From Clavaria fumosa (Eukaryota > Basidiomycota > Agaricomycetes > Agaricales > Clavariaceae), in NCBI GenBank assembly GCA_951802425.1, contig OX637798.1, forward strand, positions 806,001 to 870,000: DNA of 64,000 nucleotides. The letters run 5' to 3'. The stretch's first letter is position 1. Each line of letters starts with the position of its first letter. Both the position numbers and the translations under genes were made by a program. The notes beneath the pieces were generated by a model that saw only the letters and a list, made by a program, of their open reading frames with translations, had not been told where the DNA came from and did not search any database. This document shows, piece after piece, positions 32,070 through 43,825 of this stretch.

Positions 32070-33867
32070 TTAGAGTGACAGTATACGAAACTTCTTCAGT
32101 GGAGAGACTGAAGACTAATATTGGAAGATAAAAACTAAATCAGCCAAGGGAGTAGGACAAGAAGTTAAGGTGTCAACTCACATCATACACGATGATCAAG
32201 CTATCCTCGCTGCACATCACTGCTGACCACGTCTCAGGCACGTCACGCCTCACGGGCGGCCTCAACCTCTGAAGCGCGCCCCCCAAAGCCAAGTATACTT
32301 TCTCGGGCGACTCCTTAAGGTGACGTCGGATCGCGTACTGGTTGAAGTCAACTACGTCGAGAGCATACCCATCGCCTCCCCTCTCCGTCTCCACGTAACG
32401 TTGTCCATATACATAACAACACCACACTGGCGAGTGCAGTGTAAACGTGGCCTCCCATTGTTCGTACGATATACATCGCCGGGAGGGTCCGGGGATGTAG
32501 GCGAGGATCGTCTTGGCGGGAATAAAGAAGGTGATGTTTTCAGGGTTGATGATGCTAGTTTGAATAGAAATGACGTAGAGCCGGTCTGCCCCGGATGTGT
32601 AGAACGGGACTCGCATAGTAGGCGACCATGTTACCGGTGGATCCGATCGGATCTCCAAAGTACCAGGCTCTTCTCTCCACGGAAGGGACAAGGTAAAGAC
32701 TTCCGTTTGGTCATCAAGCGAAGTTCTCTCGTCGCCGGCCTCCAAAAAGTCGATGACGATAAGGGTGTTGTCCATCGTTGCTACAAGTACATGCCTGTCC
32801 GTTAGAAAAGCGAATGACGTGATAGCTTCATCTTCGAGCCACTTGTCAGCGAGAGGAAGAAGAAAAAAAGCACACATGAGCAATGAATTCGTGACATTGG
32901 CTGGATATCAATACCATTATTCGCTCGCCCGAAGTCCAATCATGGATTACTAAATGCTTTGTCGCTTCTCCATCCAAGTGCCATCCGCGGTGCATGATGC
33001 CGAGGTATTGCCCTGAAACCAGAATAATGTAATTGTCTGCATCAAGTCTGTTTTCCATTGAGAGTGCTTCTATAAGTGATCGCGCAGCCTTGGGATGAGG
33101 TTTATTGGTCCGCATTGTCAGAAGATGTACAAGACAGGATCGCGTGCGGCTTCATGTATGTATGGCTATTCAATTACGCAGACTCGGGATATTTGATGCT
33201 CACCTGAAATAGCCGGAATGGCTATGTTCTATCACGACTAGCAAGTCTTGGGAAGGGTCCATTGTGAAATCACGTATCGTAAAGCCAAGATCCTCAGTTT
33301 CCCAGACTTCGTACTGGATGCCTCGATGGAATGCGGGCAACTGCCTGAACACGATCTGACTTGTAAATTTCGCCTGAGCCAGTACACCCCCCAGGAGCTC
33401 CCATACGCTATGACCATTTCTAGCTCTCAGTCGATACATTCCAAATGTCATGTGAATAAAAAGACGTACGCTCCTCCCTCCATGTCAATTACCATGTCAT
33501 CGGTGAAGTCGAGCGCGTCCCAGGCCGCTCGATACTTTCGCAGGGCGCTGAGTCTATCGGCAGCGCTGTCTGTGCTTGGAGGCCCAAGTTCAAGGCCAGA
33601 CGCGGCGAGCTCGATGGTCAATTGAAGAGGCGTGCTCTCTGAGATGACAGAGTAGAGGAACCTGCAGACCTGCGCACGAGATGACCCGCCTGGCAATTAG
33701 AGGTCATGTATTGCAATTATTATTCAACTTACACGTTGACAATTTAGGAGGCTGAGGAAATCAAGGTCTTGAAGGATGATGAGCAGGAGATCTTTCGTCA
33801 GATCGAGAAGTTTGAGACTCGGCGCTGCGTTACTGAGAAGAAATTCTCCATCGTTTATGCCATCCAT
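32070..33867 (-). CDS. F-box protein, agaricomycete type
   Basis: Putative substrate receptor of an SCF ubiquitin ligase. Exons 33867-33733, 33669-33470, 33407-33204, 33149-32915, 32841-32182 and 32114-32070 sum to 492 residues. The F-box is at about residues 18-60: LKLLDLTKDLLLIILQDLDF, LSLLNCQRV, CRFLYSVISES. The rest has beta-strand-rich repeats of propeller type (GFTIRDFTMDPSQDLLVVIE, TKHLVIHDWTSGERIM, ITSFAFLTDRHVLVATMDN, CCYVYGQRYVETERGG) and ends SEDSLIIVYD joined to a short last exon (KKFRILSL). The last exon is supported by its counterpart in the neighbouring relic. The start is the first in-frame ATG; an upstream GTG-led frame is not a eukaryotic start. Confidence 0.8.
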
Positions 33868-34039
33868 TGGTGGCCGTGGAGTGGCAGTAACCTTGAAGTG
33901 CAAATCCACGTGACTCGCGTCTGTCTACATGTCACTACATGTCACTAAGTCACTGGCTTGAGCTTTAACCATCAACTTCTATAAGAAAGGGTCGCAGCCA
34001 GCGCCCAGACAACTTTGCCCTTACTTTTTCAGACATTTT
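33868..34039. promoter_or_regulatory. Shared promoter between divergent F-box genes
   Basis: Only 172 bp separate the start codons of two divergent F-box genes. The repeated motif catgtcacta/agtcact occurs near 33930-33955. A TATAAGAA-like run at about 33980 could serve the forward gene. Confidence 0.5.
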
Positions 34040-36691
34040 ATGCTTCAAAAACCTACACAACTTTTCGAAGAAGGATCTTTCGTGCACAACTCAACTCAGC
34101 TTTACCATTCTCTTCTCCAATATGGCCGTCACAACGCAACTCTTCGATTCGACGAGGATCATTTCCATCTGCTTGCGATCCCCTCAGAACTACTCACTCA
34201 CATCACATCCTTCTTAGACCCTCAGTCCCTATTAGTGCTCTCTAGAGTTTGCAAGACGTTCTACCAGCACACGAAGAACGACAACACCTGGCATCGCGCC
34301 TTCCTCTGTCAATTCTTGGGTCTAGGACCTGAGTATGACTTGAATGAGGGTGCCGTCAGCCATCGTAGTCGACTTGTAAGGCGCACCGCAAGCACCTGGC
34401 GTGAAGAGTTTATCAAGCGTTATACATTTTTGAGGTCTGATTCCGTCGTGATAATCCTTTGCCGTTACATTGACGGGATGCCAGGCGCTGGAGGGGCTCA
34501 CGTAACTCGGCCATTGCCTACACCCCTATCAACTCCAACATATCGCACATCTTGATGATTCCTGGTCACCAGCCTCCCACACTGCTTGCGTCATATATTC
34601 AATATGGCATCATTGCCCGCTCTTTTCCTCTAAGGGGCAAGAACGTCCCAGGATTCCTTGGAACACAGTGGGCGGGATTTGGTGCTGCCAACCGCAATCA
34701 CGACGCAGGTATGCCTACAAATGTCACCGCTTGCGCCATGACTAGCGACGGGATGGCCATCAAAGTCGTCTGGGGTTTTATTGGCGGCGTGGTCGCATTA
34801 ACGACAGCAAAAAACACGATGACTGCTACGCCCAATGACCGAATTGTATTGTGCCATTCAATGGATGACCATGGCAATGCTGTGACAGATGCCGTCTGGG
34901 CGCCCAGCGGCTCCCATTTTGCTACGGGTGGCCGGGATGGGAGACTCAAAATATGGGACGCGGCCGCCGCTCTTGGGTGTCTTTGGAGCTCTGAACCGCG
35001 GGAGCTGGTTGCGGACGCTGTTATCAATGTTGCGCTGGGTGATAATGGCGTTGCCGCTGCGGCGTTACGCAGCGGAGACGTCATCGTCGTCACAGGCCTA
35101 GACAGCCTTTATACAACACCACAATCAGCCGGGCTGGATAGAGTCTGCGAGATCCGGATTCCATGTTTAAGTGTGGATGTGCAATCCCCCTCCCACGAAG
35201 CCATGTCGCTATGTATCTCCAGGCCAAATCTTTGCCCCGCTGTCCTTGTTGCCTACAATTTTGGTCGCCGTTTCTATCGCATCACTGCCGGTTCGCCTGA
35301 ACAAAAGACGACTTGCTTTGAAAATGTCGCCCCGATCTCTTGCATCACGACATCGTTTGCTCGTACAGGGCTCGAAAGCACAGAAGGGGGATTTGTCTAC
35401 GTGGGCGACCACCTTGGCTCGATCAGCATATTTGATTGGGACATTCCAGATGCTGAGGTTCCTGGCCAGCCAATCCTTCCCGTTCGTCAATTTCGGGCAC
35501 ACCAGTTTCCCGTCACTGCAATTGCTCAGAACTCGGACAGCGTGGTACTCATGAGCGGCTCTGCGGATGGAGAAGTCCGAGCGTGGGACGCGCTCAACTT
35601 CAGCATGATTAGGACTTTCAGGCTGTCCACTGCCGTCCATGGCCCGTCTGTAGACTTAGAAGCATTCGCTATTGGACAAATTTTGGTTCGAGAGGATATG
35701 TTTGTTATTCGTTCTGGTGAGAGGATTATGGCATGGAAGGCCGGAAAAGTAGCCCCTCCGAAAACGTATACCCACGCCAGCGCGAAGAGGAAAGCCGGAT
35801 CCGCAAGGAAGACCAACCGAGACAGAGGGAGTGACAAATACCTCCGTGGGTTCTCAATGTGTCTTCGTTGCTGCGTTGCTCACAATGTGTTTTACAGACA
35901 AGCTCGAGATCAAGCAGGGCATAGCGGAGATGAAGTCAGAGCTCGAGTGCGAGCCGGTTCAGCCACGGCGCGCTGACAGCCCGCAAAGGGCGCAAAGGGA
36001 AGAACTCGATCGACTGGGTTTGGACGAGGCGGAGGCTGTCGCTTACGTCCTGATGCTGAGCCGGGATGAGCGACAGATGCACCCCGGGACATCGCACACC
36101 GCTGTCGCACATGATGAAGGCGTCTTCCAAGTCGACTCTGACGAAGTTTTGGCGCCGCTTGGGGACCGCGCCGATTTTGATGCGTTGACTCCGCTTGCGA
36201 CCACGATGACCCCAATCATATCTCCTTTGGCCGTGACGGAGTCCCCCCCTTCGAGTGGCGATGATTTGGAAGCGCGTCTGTCGTCCAGCGATGTCGCAGA
36301 GCCTATCGACTCTGGAGCCTCACTGCCAAGTTTGCTTGTCGAAGAGGACTTCCCAGCAATGAGCGCGCACTCCCCAAATTCTGCAGGTGCCTACCGTATG
36401 ACCCGTACAACGCGGCGAGAGGCGGCCTCTTCAAACGAGTCTGGATCTGACAGCTCCGGCAGTGCTTGGAGCCGTGGACCTTGGAGCGTCGTTGTTGCGT
36501 CGAGGCTGGCAGCTGCCGGTACCAATGGTGGTTCTTCTGGCTCTGGGTTGGCGAGAGTGCCTGCACGACTGCGGTCTGAAAGGACCCGGGGTGCACGCGA
36601 AAGAAGGGAACGTGAGGAGGAGGATGCCGACCTGAGGCTTGCGATTGAACTTAGTCTCGCGGAGGCGAGGAACCTTGGGCAGAGCGTTTAG
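34040..36691 (+). CDS. F-box/WD40 protein with C-terminal UIM (Pof10-like)
   Basis: Predicted SCF substrate receptor. Exons 34040-34434, 34485-35845 and 35898-36691 give 849 residues. F-box at about residues 48-90: LLAIPSELLTHITSFLDPQS, LLVLSRVCKTFYQHTKND. WD-like repeats follow, clearest in VTDAVWAPSGSHFATGGRDG (RLKIWD) and VTAIAQNSDSVVLMSGSADG (EVRAWD). A coiled stretch KLEIKQGIAEMKSELE precedes an acidic Ser-rich region. The last 30 residues hold a ubiquitin-interacting motif, EEEDADLRLAIELSLAEARN, with the expected acidic start and the A-x3-S core. A second UIM-like stretch, GLDEAEAVAYVLMLSRDE, lies about 215 residues earlier. The Pof10 relation is from domain order only. Confidence 0.83.
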
Positions 36692-36947
36692 CAACTTCTC
36701 TTGAATCTGATTCTGCGCGTTTCTTCTCGATAGCCTTGAGCTAGATCTGATTAGTTTGAACAGATACCCCTTGTCGCTGCATGATTCGCTACACAGTTCC
36801 ATGCTGGTATCATTTGGTAGATGCAGCCTTGTTACTTCCTTCGACTTCTGTTACACCTTCGAGTATTAGGCCGTGAGCCTGTCAATAATACATTCTGCGA
36901 CGAGTTTTTGATCTGCATCTGCCTCTGAAAGCTCAACGTGACAATAA

Positions 36948-37631
36948 TTATATCAGTCTTCGATCCGTCATTGCCCGTACGATGCACCCAACTCCCGCGG
37001 CCTCCGTCAACTGCCAGCAAAACATGAGATGTTGACGGGATAACAACTGATTTGGTGATGGCTGGCTCACCTTTTCGTGCCATCCCAGCAATACGCTTCC
37101 GCTGACGTCGCCCCATCCGGGCATGCCCATCCCTTTGTACAAATACTTCATGAGTGTGTCTTGCGTGTCCTGTGAGAGGGCCTTGATGACAGCGGGGATG
37201 TCAGACGCCTTTGTACTGTTCAGGATGGTAATGAGTGTCTGCAGCGTTAAGTTCTATAGGTCGCGAAGTGTTAAATATCTCGGCATCGAAACGCGGGAGA
37301 CCGTAAGGGAGACGTCGCACACCTTTGCCTCATCTGCGTTTAAGCCATACGGCGGGTCTTCGAGAGCGACGCTGAGCGCCCCCGGGATGTCTCCCCTGGA
37401 GTAAACGATGGTCACCACGCACATCAACAAAGAAACACCCCACCGACCCCTCGGTCAGACATAAAAGAACACGCACTTCGCGAGGGCAGAGCGCACGGCC
37501 GCAGCCTTCTGTTTGGCGTCGCTGAGTGCCTGAGCTGGATCGCGCGGGTCTGGGTCCCAGAGCTCGTTCTCCTGCAGCACCTCCTCGTCGAAGGCGTCGA
37601 TGTCGAGCTTGCGGAAGGCGGTGTCTGACAT
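36948..37631 (-). CDS. ARC15: Arp2/3 complex subunit 5 (ARPC5, p16)
   Basis: Smallest subunit of the actin-nucleating Arp2/3 complex. Exons 37631-37477, 37395-37323, 37253-37071 and 37010-36948 give 157 residues, normal for the family. Conserved parts: MSDTAFRKLDIDAFDEEVLQ, ALSDAKQKAAAVRSALAKGD, YGLNADEAKNLTLQTLI, LMKYLYKGMGMPGWGD, VLLGWHEKLTEAAGVGCIVR and the end RAMTDRRLI. Confidence 0.93.
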
Positions 37632-38365
37632 GCTGAGGTGCTAAGATAGATTCGATTGATGCTCGCAGTGGGCAGAACGGCGAGCGCAGCACCCGCGTTG
37701 GCCTCTGAATATCTGAATCCTCACGCGCATCATGCGCTCACGTGGAACTTCGAGGGGGAACACGTCTGGCCTTGACTAACTTGGCGTATAACTCTACGAC
37801 TGGCTGCTGCTTGACCTCTTGGAATGGATCCCAGTGCAATTTATCCTCTAGCTCTGATAATGCGCGCCGAAGGAGGCCAAGCCGTCTTTACACTGACATT
37901 TTTCCTCCCCACGCTACTCGTCGCTAATGATGCACCAACTGTGAGCCCAATCTCGTACGGCCATTGGTGTCTCGTGTGCAACATTCTCGCCGCTTCCGTG
38001 ACGTTAATCTTTGCTAAGCTGTGTCTGCACGCCGGCATGACACACGTTGCCCACAGCGTGCTCGTTTTGTCGCGTGCAAAAGCCTCCTCGTTGCCTTATT
38101 ACATTAGCGATCAACGAAACAAACTGCCGAGCGCAGCCTGCGCTCGGTTCCATGAGAGCTACGTATATCTGCCTCGTTTTCTATGCGCAGCAATACCTCG
38201 CTGCATGTGCTTGCCGCCCCTTCTCAATGAGGCTCGTGCTGATCCTGCCGCCGCCCATTCAGCAGCTTCAGTACCTCCTTCCTGCCACTACATTTCCTTT
38301 CCACCATCGCTTTCTTTGTTGCCCCTCCACTACTCTTGCACTTTCGTGTTCAAGCGACGCTCACA
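37632..38365. other. Divergent spacer between ARPC5 and an unknown gene
   Basis: Holds both promoters. An ORF of 189 codons from 37824 overlaps the downstream start codon and has no domain-like composition, so it was not called. A CT-rich stretch just before 38366 is typical of fungal leaders. Confidence 0.4.
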
Positions 38366-39436
38366 ATGTCCATCCTCAATGCGTTCAAGCTGAAAACATT
38401 CGACCTTGAGGCTCTCTACCAATCTTGGCCAGATGCGCCTCGCTTCCTGGGTAACCCGAAGAAGGACTTGCCACTCGACGACTGGCTGGAACAAATCAGA
38501 TTAGGGTGCGTCGAGCGGAAGGTGCCGCATGAGTGCTGGCACAAAGTCGCTCAGCACTACATGGGTGACAAGGCAAAGGCCAGACTGGACGAGCTAAAAG
38601 CCGTCGTGGCCACGATCCAGGGCGGCAAGTACCGCTGGAACTGGAAAAAGTTCAAAATCGCTATGCACAACATGTCATGTAGATCCTGTTTTTCTCGAAT
38701 TCATGCTTGCGTTTTGCTCATTTTCGAATGCAGGGGAGATTGACGCGAGCCGGACGGAAGCAATCAAAGTCAAACAAAAGGGCGCTGGACGCTGGTGGAT
38801 CACCCGCAAAGCGAAGGACGACTCATCTGCGATAATTACAACGGCAATCCCAACGAAGAACACAAAGTCGACCGCAGCGACTGAAACGGCGACTGAAATT
38901 GCCACCTCAGTCTCAAAGCGTGCGAACCGGTCGAATACCCTGTTCAGCCGAGTGAACCCACGACCCGCCGCACTTACGCGTTCCCGAACGACGGACACCA
39001 GCACTAGCTGTGGTCAGCCCATTTCTCACCCCTCCAATGACTCTCATATACTGACTTCTGAGTTGCTCCACTAGTTACCGAAGTGGCCCAGGCACCCACG
39101 TGGCTGCTGAATGCGTGCAATGCACTCGAGTACCTTACGGCTGAACATCCCACAACTATGACCGCCATCAGTGCCATCCTCATCACGGTCCGTCCTCTCC
39201 CCGCTAGCGTACTCCCATCCTTGTTTGGCTGACCCACAGCCCCTACCGTATTGTGCGCGCAGATTGGCTCTATACCGGCAATACCGGCGATCAGCGCAGG
39301 CGCAGGCGGCGCCCTTCTGGCTTCCGGGACTGCCCATGCCGTCGGAGCCATTGCAGTCGGAGTCGGCAGCATGCTGCAATCCGCGCAGGCCGTCCAACAT
39401 GCACGTGCTGCCTCGCGTCCCGCTGCTTCGATCTAG
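38366..39436 (+). CDS. Fungal protein of unknown function with hydrophobic Ala/Gly C-terminus
   Basis: Not assigned to a known family. Exons 38366-38678, 38734-39012, 39075-39187 and 39263-39436 give 292 residues. The N-terminal ~130 residues look like a folded domain: LKTFDLEALYQSWPDAPRFL, PLDDWLEQIRLGCVERKVPH, HYMGDKAKARLDELKAVV, KYRWNWKKFKIAMHNMSWEI, GRWWITRKAK. A Thr/Ser/Ala-rich linker follows. The last ~85 residues contain VPTWLLNACNALEYLTAEHP-like helix (after APT) and a strongly hydrophobic Ala/Gly run (AIPAISAGAGGALLASGTAH, AVGAIAVGVGSMLQSAQAV) that could span or insert into a membrane. I recall similar N-termini in other wood-decay fungi but cannot verify this. All junctions keep frame. 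Confidence 0.72.
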
Positions 39437-39582
39437 AATCCAGCGGTAGCCTTGACACTGCGCCTTTCAAACTATTATCCATTTTTTATCTTTGTCCTTG
39501 GATACTCGAGCAGTCGTGGCATTTCCCATGGTGTATCTTTTTAGTTACTTTTCTATGTATTGATTACACATGCATTCTAGCG

Positions 39583-40984
39583 TTAACTCAGCCACTTCCC
39601 ATCGAGTTCTCTCAGCTTGCCGTCCTGAATTGGTTCATTGTCAATAAAAAGCCCTCCCTCGGCTTCGGCCGCGTCTACACGAATGCCCAGATCTAAACAG
39701 GTTTTTCTGAAGTCCGCCGGAAGGGGCGCGGTGATGCCCAGGCGAAAGCGCTTGCTGCCGCCTGATTTTCTGTACCTCTGAGCGCGGCGATGGCATATGA
39801 GCCCGTATGGTCCGGAGAAGACAGGTGGAGTGGCAAGTGAGGACGTACAAAGACAGATATGTGCGATGCGTGCAGATACATCCTGTCTTGGGGTAGTTGA
39901 GTGTTCTTCGTAATTCGGGGGTGGACCTTGGAAGACGAGTGAACGGCGTCACCCAAAATCGGGGCTGCCGAACGGGACATGATGAGTCCGATGGAATCGG
40001 GGTCAAAGAACGGAGAGCTACGGACCCCGTAATATCTCCGCAGAGTGTACGCGCAACTGGTGTTTGAAGCCTGTGAGAGGAGTAAACCGAAGAAGGGACA
40101 CAGGTGCCCTACTCTACAGCCAAAGGCAAAAAGATCGGGAGTTTGTTCCATGACTCGTGGGACCCAAGCGTACGGAAGAAGCCACCAGTTCCCAGTCGGT
40201 TGCAGCCATCTTTGCCTCCCCCTCTGAGCCTGCGGGGGCGGCGCTCACGCTGACTCTGCCGTCTATCAGGCGGAGCGGGGCGCGGATTTGGCCCTGTGTC
40301 CCGGAGAAACTCTGCTCTCCGCCGCGCACGAGCGCTAGGTACGTCTTGTGCACCGTGCGCAACCGGAACTGCTGCGCTAGATCGCGCGCGACGGGCAGCG
40401 TATGCGCAAAGACGAGCACCCCGGTCGTTGGCTGCTCTACAACGAACGAAAATGGGGGTCAATTAAGCCCAGGAATGAAAAAATTTACAGGAGTTAAAGG
40501 CGAAGCCACAAAGACCTTGTCTAATCGGTGGACCGGATAAGGACGGTGCCCAAGACGGAACTTCAGCATTAGATCTGCACTCCCGCGAGAAATTGAAATA
40601 GTTTTGCTTGGGCAGGATTGTGAAGGCTTACCATCAAGAAGATCATTGAAGTCAGGCCATTTGGCGGCGAACTGGTACTTCTGCCTCACTTCTGGAAAAT
40701 TATGTTTCAGGTTTTGTGTTGCGAGTTGATTGCGCGAGGTAGAGGCCCAACCTTTAACTATCTCTCTAAACTTCTTGCCATGCTCAGGCTGGTGCTGTGA
40801 CCCGTTGACAGCGTCAGACAAAATCCCGTCCTTGCGTGATATGGAAACTCACTTGCAGTGCTTCTCCGTTGAACGTTTGAACAGTTTGGCATATGAGGCC
40901 TGGAGGCTTGTTTACGACAACGATACCTCTGTCGATGTACAGAGCTTTGGGTAACCAACTGGATGCTGCTTTCACAGCGGACAT
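39583..40984 (-). CDS. RluA-family pseudouridine synthase
   Basis: Converts uridine to pseudouridine in rRNA or tRNA, probably organellar. Exons 40984-40853, 40794-40752, 40691-40632, 40574-40516, 40434-40174, 40113-40026, 39964-39849 and 39777-39583 give 317 residues. Motifs: ALYIDRGIVVVNKPPGLICQ, the catalytic aspartate in PYPVHRLDK (residue ~97) followed by QPTTGVLVFAHT, TVHKTYLALVRG, LRFTPLTGFKHQLRVHSAEI and APILGDAVH. The ATG was chosen because MSAVKAASSWLPKALYIDRG continues in frame; an ATG 66 bp farther out is in another frame. Intron 4 uses the second AG of TAGAG. Convergent with the preceding gene, 146 bp between stops. Confidence 0.9.
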
Positions 40985-41449
40985 GAGAGAGAGAGCTTGC
41001 CCTTTTTAGGAAACTCTGGTATTCGATAATGGACCATGCCGACTTTCCCATGAAAAGGTTTAACAGACCAGTTAGGGCTGCCGTACATCACTCGTCGGAT
41101 CACTAGTAATTTCCAGTCGTAAGTCTACATATGTACCCATCCAAGCTCGCACACCCTGCCATGAGCAAGGCTGTGTCTACCTAACAGCCCCAACGCTCTG
41201 TTTGTGTCACCACTCGTCTCCATTGCTCGATTCTTTTTTTCTTTTTTTTTTGAAATGATGAACATCAAACGCCAGCACAACTTCCTGGAGGGCTGATGGA
41301 GAGAAAACAAAATGGGAGGGCTAAACCAAAAACAAAACCGATGCCCCATTGGGGCTCTCGGGTTCCCGTCCGAGATCGGGCGGGAAGTCAACAGTCGTCT
41401 ATAATCAGACCGCACTTATCTCCTTGGGAGTTTCATTAATAGGCGAGTT
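40985..41449. other. Intergenic region
   Basis: Head-to-tail spacer of about 465 bp. A pyrimidine run ttctttttttctttttttttt at 41231-41251. No gene or RNA structure could be supported. Confidence 0.35.
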
Positions 41450-43825
41450 CTAATTCGAACAGAACAACGGCTCAATGTCGGGTTGACAGTATTCGTCCAA
41501 GAAAAGACCCACCTCATGGTCATGGACAAGTTCCTTGGTCGTGTCCACCTTGATGTGGATGTTCGAGTGGAACTGCACAAAGGCGGTTCAGCGACCGGCA
41601 CACTGGCGATGCAACCCTGGGTTGCAGTTGATTGACTTACAGTTGACGCAGGCGCGGAGGCAGCGGTCTTCGACACGTGGCCGAGCGACACGGACATTGT
41701 GTTGATGTTCTCGCGGCCCTTGAGAACGTTGCGAGCATTCAGAGTGGCCAGCATTGAATTGGTATACACTATTGATGTCGAGGAAGGGCAACACGTCAGT
41801 CGGAGTTGCAGTAATCCGACGGCAAGGGAGAGTTGTCTCACGTCTTGGTAGTAGGAAATAGAAGCCGACGTAGATGAGTGTATTCGGAGAAGCAAGAATC
41901 TGATGGCGCGAAAAGGAAATCAGCATCATCGGTCAAAAAGTCAGATGACAAAGCGTGTTACCGAGATCAATGACGCAGTAGCGCAGAGGCTAGAAAATCA
42001 GACATTCAGACAAATGGATTATGTGGAAAGTGCCACAAGGCGCGTTACGTACGCGATAAGGAGACCAGTGTTAACGGCAAAAATAATCTACACAAATGAG
42101 AGAAGGGTGAGCATCATTAGGTCGGCCGAATTACGCGTGTGCGACTCACCAGCTTGCTGATCACTGTATCCGATCTGCATGGGGCAATTGGCCACGGGTC
42201 AGATAGATGATGTGACGGCGCGGGGGCAACAGCAAGTGGAAGGAGACATACCGTCTGAAGCCCGTCCGAGCATTGTTGAGGGTGACCACAAGGACGCCCG
42301 CGATTAAGAGAGACCCAAGTGCTCCTGCGATGTTGATAGACATAGAGAGACCCTGATTCGAGGAAGTACAATCAGGCCTGCGCGCCTCGTGCCATTAGAA
42401 GGCTCTCACTTTGATCTTCGGGAGTCGCGCGAATGTCTTGAGCTGCATACTAGAAGAAAGCTCGTTATACATCACAGCATCGAATTGAGTAAACGACATT
42501 TGACGCACGCTAAGATCGTGAAGACTTAAAATAACAGTCAATCTGGGAAACTCTGAGCGTTGGAATTTACGAACTCACCGAGACTAGCGACTGCCATCGT
42601 GGTAGGCGGTGAGTAATTTAAAACGAGGCAATAGAGTGAATTCCTTACAAAATTCGTAGAGCACGACGAGGCTCTGCATCGGAGGCAAAAACAAATTGAG
42701 CCAAGTGTGCATCTCTCAGCTAGGCGTCATACTCACAATGACACCCGTGATGAAGTAGTTCTTGTTGGTCACTAAACGCGATGTTGTCAGCAAGACGAGC
42801 CCAGAGTGCCAGTTATATGGCGCCTCACTTCGCCAGCAGCGGTATGTCAGAAAACTGGTACACGACAAGTGTCAGCATAGACGTCAACGGGACAATAAAT
42901 CTGATGCTTACCCTTGAACGAGTAGGCCGGTGAATCTAGTTGCATGGTCCAGAAGATCGTTGAACGGATATAGTTTGGGGAGACATGGAGAAATACTCAC
43001 CCCTAGAGAAGGGGTGTCAGATCTCATGCTGAGGGTGTGAAGGAGCTGAATGAAACGTACTGTAATTGCAACTTCGATCTACGAAGGGAGAAATCGTTTA
43101 GCTGAGTCGGACTACGTGGCCAAAATTCTTACGAGGATCGACCACACCATGTCGACGAGTCCAACAGGATTGTTATAATTCGTAACCTATCCGGTAGAGA
43201 TGTGAAATCGAAGAAGATGCATCGGAGGAGGTAACAGACCACATAGTAATAAACTGATTACAGGCGAAGTGAGTTTGGAAAAAAAGAGAGGGAGAGGAAG
43301 ACTCGAACGTACTACAATGCGAGATGAGTGCTTGATGTAAGGTGTCGAGGAAGAGCGTCGCGGCAACCTATGAACAAGAACTTGAGATATTTGGAGGTAA
43401 GCAATTGGAAGAAAAGACAGACGAGTAGCTTGAGCCATTTGCTGTCTTTGGGGTAATTCGCGTAGTAGTACCTGGTAGAGCATTGTTAACGGACTGCGGA
43501 TTATGGGGAAGTTGGATGGACGACGCGACTTACCAAGTCTGCACAGCGGTAACTTCGGAGAGTGGTAAGCCATCAGCGTCATGTTCGTCTCGTGAGTGTG
43601 CTCACCTCCCCATAGGCTGGTATGATGTTGCTCCGTTGATCAGACATAACGGCGAGCTTGAAACGGGGATAAGAACTCACGCGGCGGCGACAACGACACC
43701 AATATACCCAACACCGAAGCTAACGAATAAATGGTCGTCAAGAAAGAGATCACATAGAAGAATATCAGAGAAAGAACAGACAGATTGTCGATGTAGATGC
43801 GAGGTGGAGGTGCAGCGGAGGCCAT
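41450..43825 (-). CDS. DUF6534-type multi-pass membrane protein
   Basis: Seven-pass-like membrane protein family frequent in mushroom-forming fungi; function unknown. The gene is broken into many very short exons. Well-supported ones from the 5' end: 43825-43782, 43719-43681, 43616-43606 (11 nt), 43553-43535 (19 nt), 43471-43423, 43367-43313, 43253-43243 (11 nt), 43186-43133, 43078-43061. They read MASAAPPPRIYIDNLFGVGY, IGVVVAAALWGVTAVQTWYY, YANYPKDSKWLKLL, VAATLFLDTLHQALISHC, VTNYNNPVGLVDMVWSIL. Later blocks: TNKNYFITGVI, MSINIAGALGSLLIAGVLVV, IIFAVNTGLLIA, ASPNTLIYVGFYFLLPRLYT, NSMLATLNARNVLKGRENI and the C-terminal KVDTTKELVHDHEVGLFLDE. The middle exons (about 43000-42350) are only partly resolved, so length is approximate. 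Confidence 0.75.

Noticed and set aside
37824..38393. 189-codon forward ORF before the unknown gene at 38366
   Set aside because: It overlaps the downstream start codon, contains the CT-rich leader, and has no recognisable fold.
41320..41400. Possible tRNA or hairpin around ccgatgccccattggggc
   Set aside because: A short stem can be drawn, but no T-arm, D-arm or anticodon arm fits.
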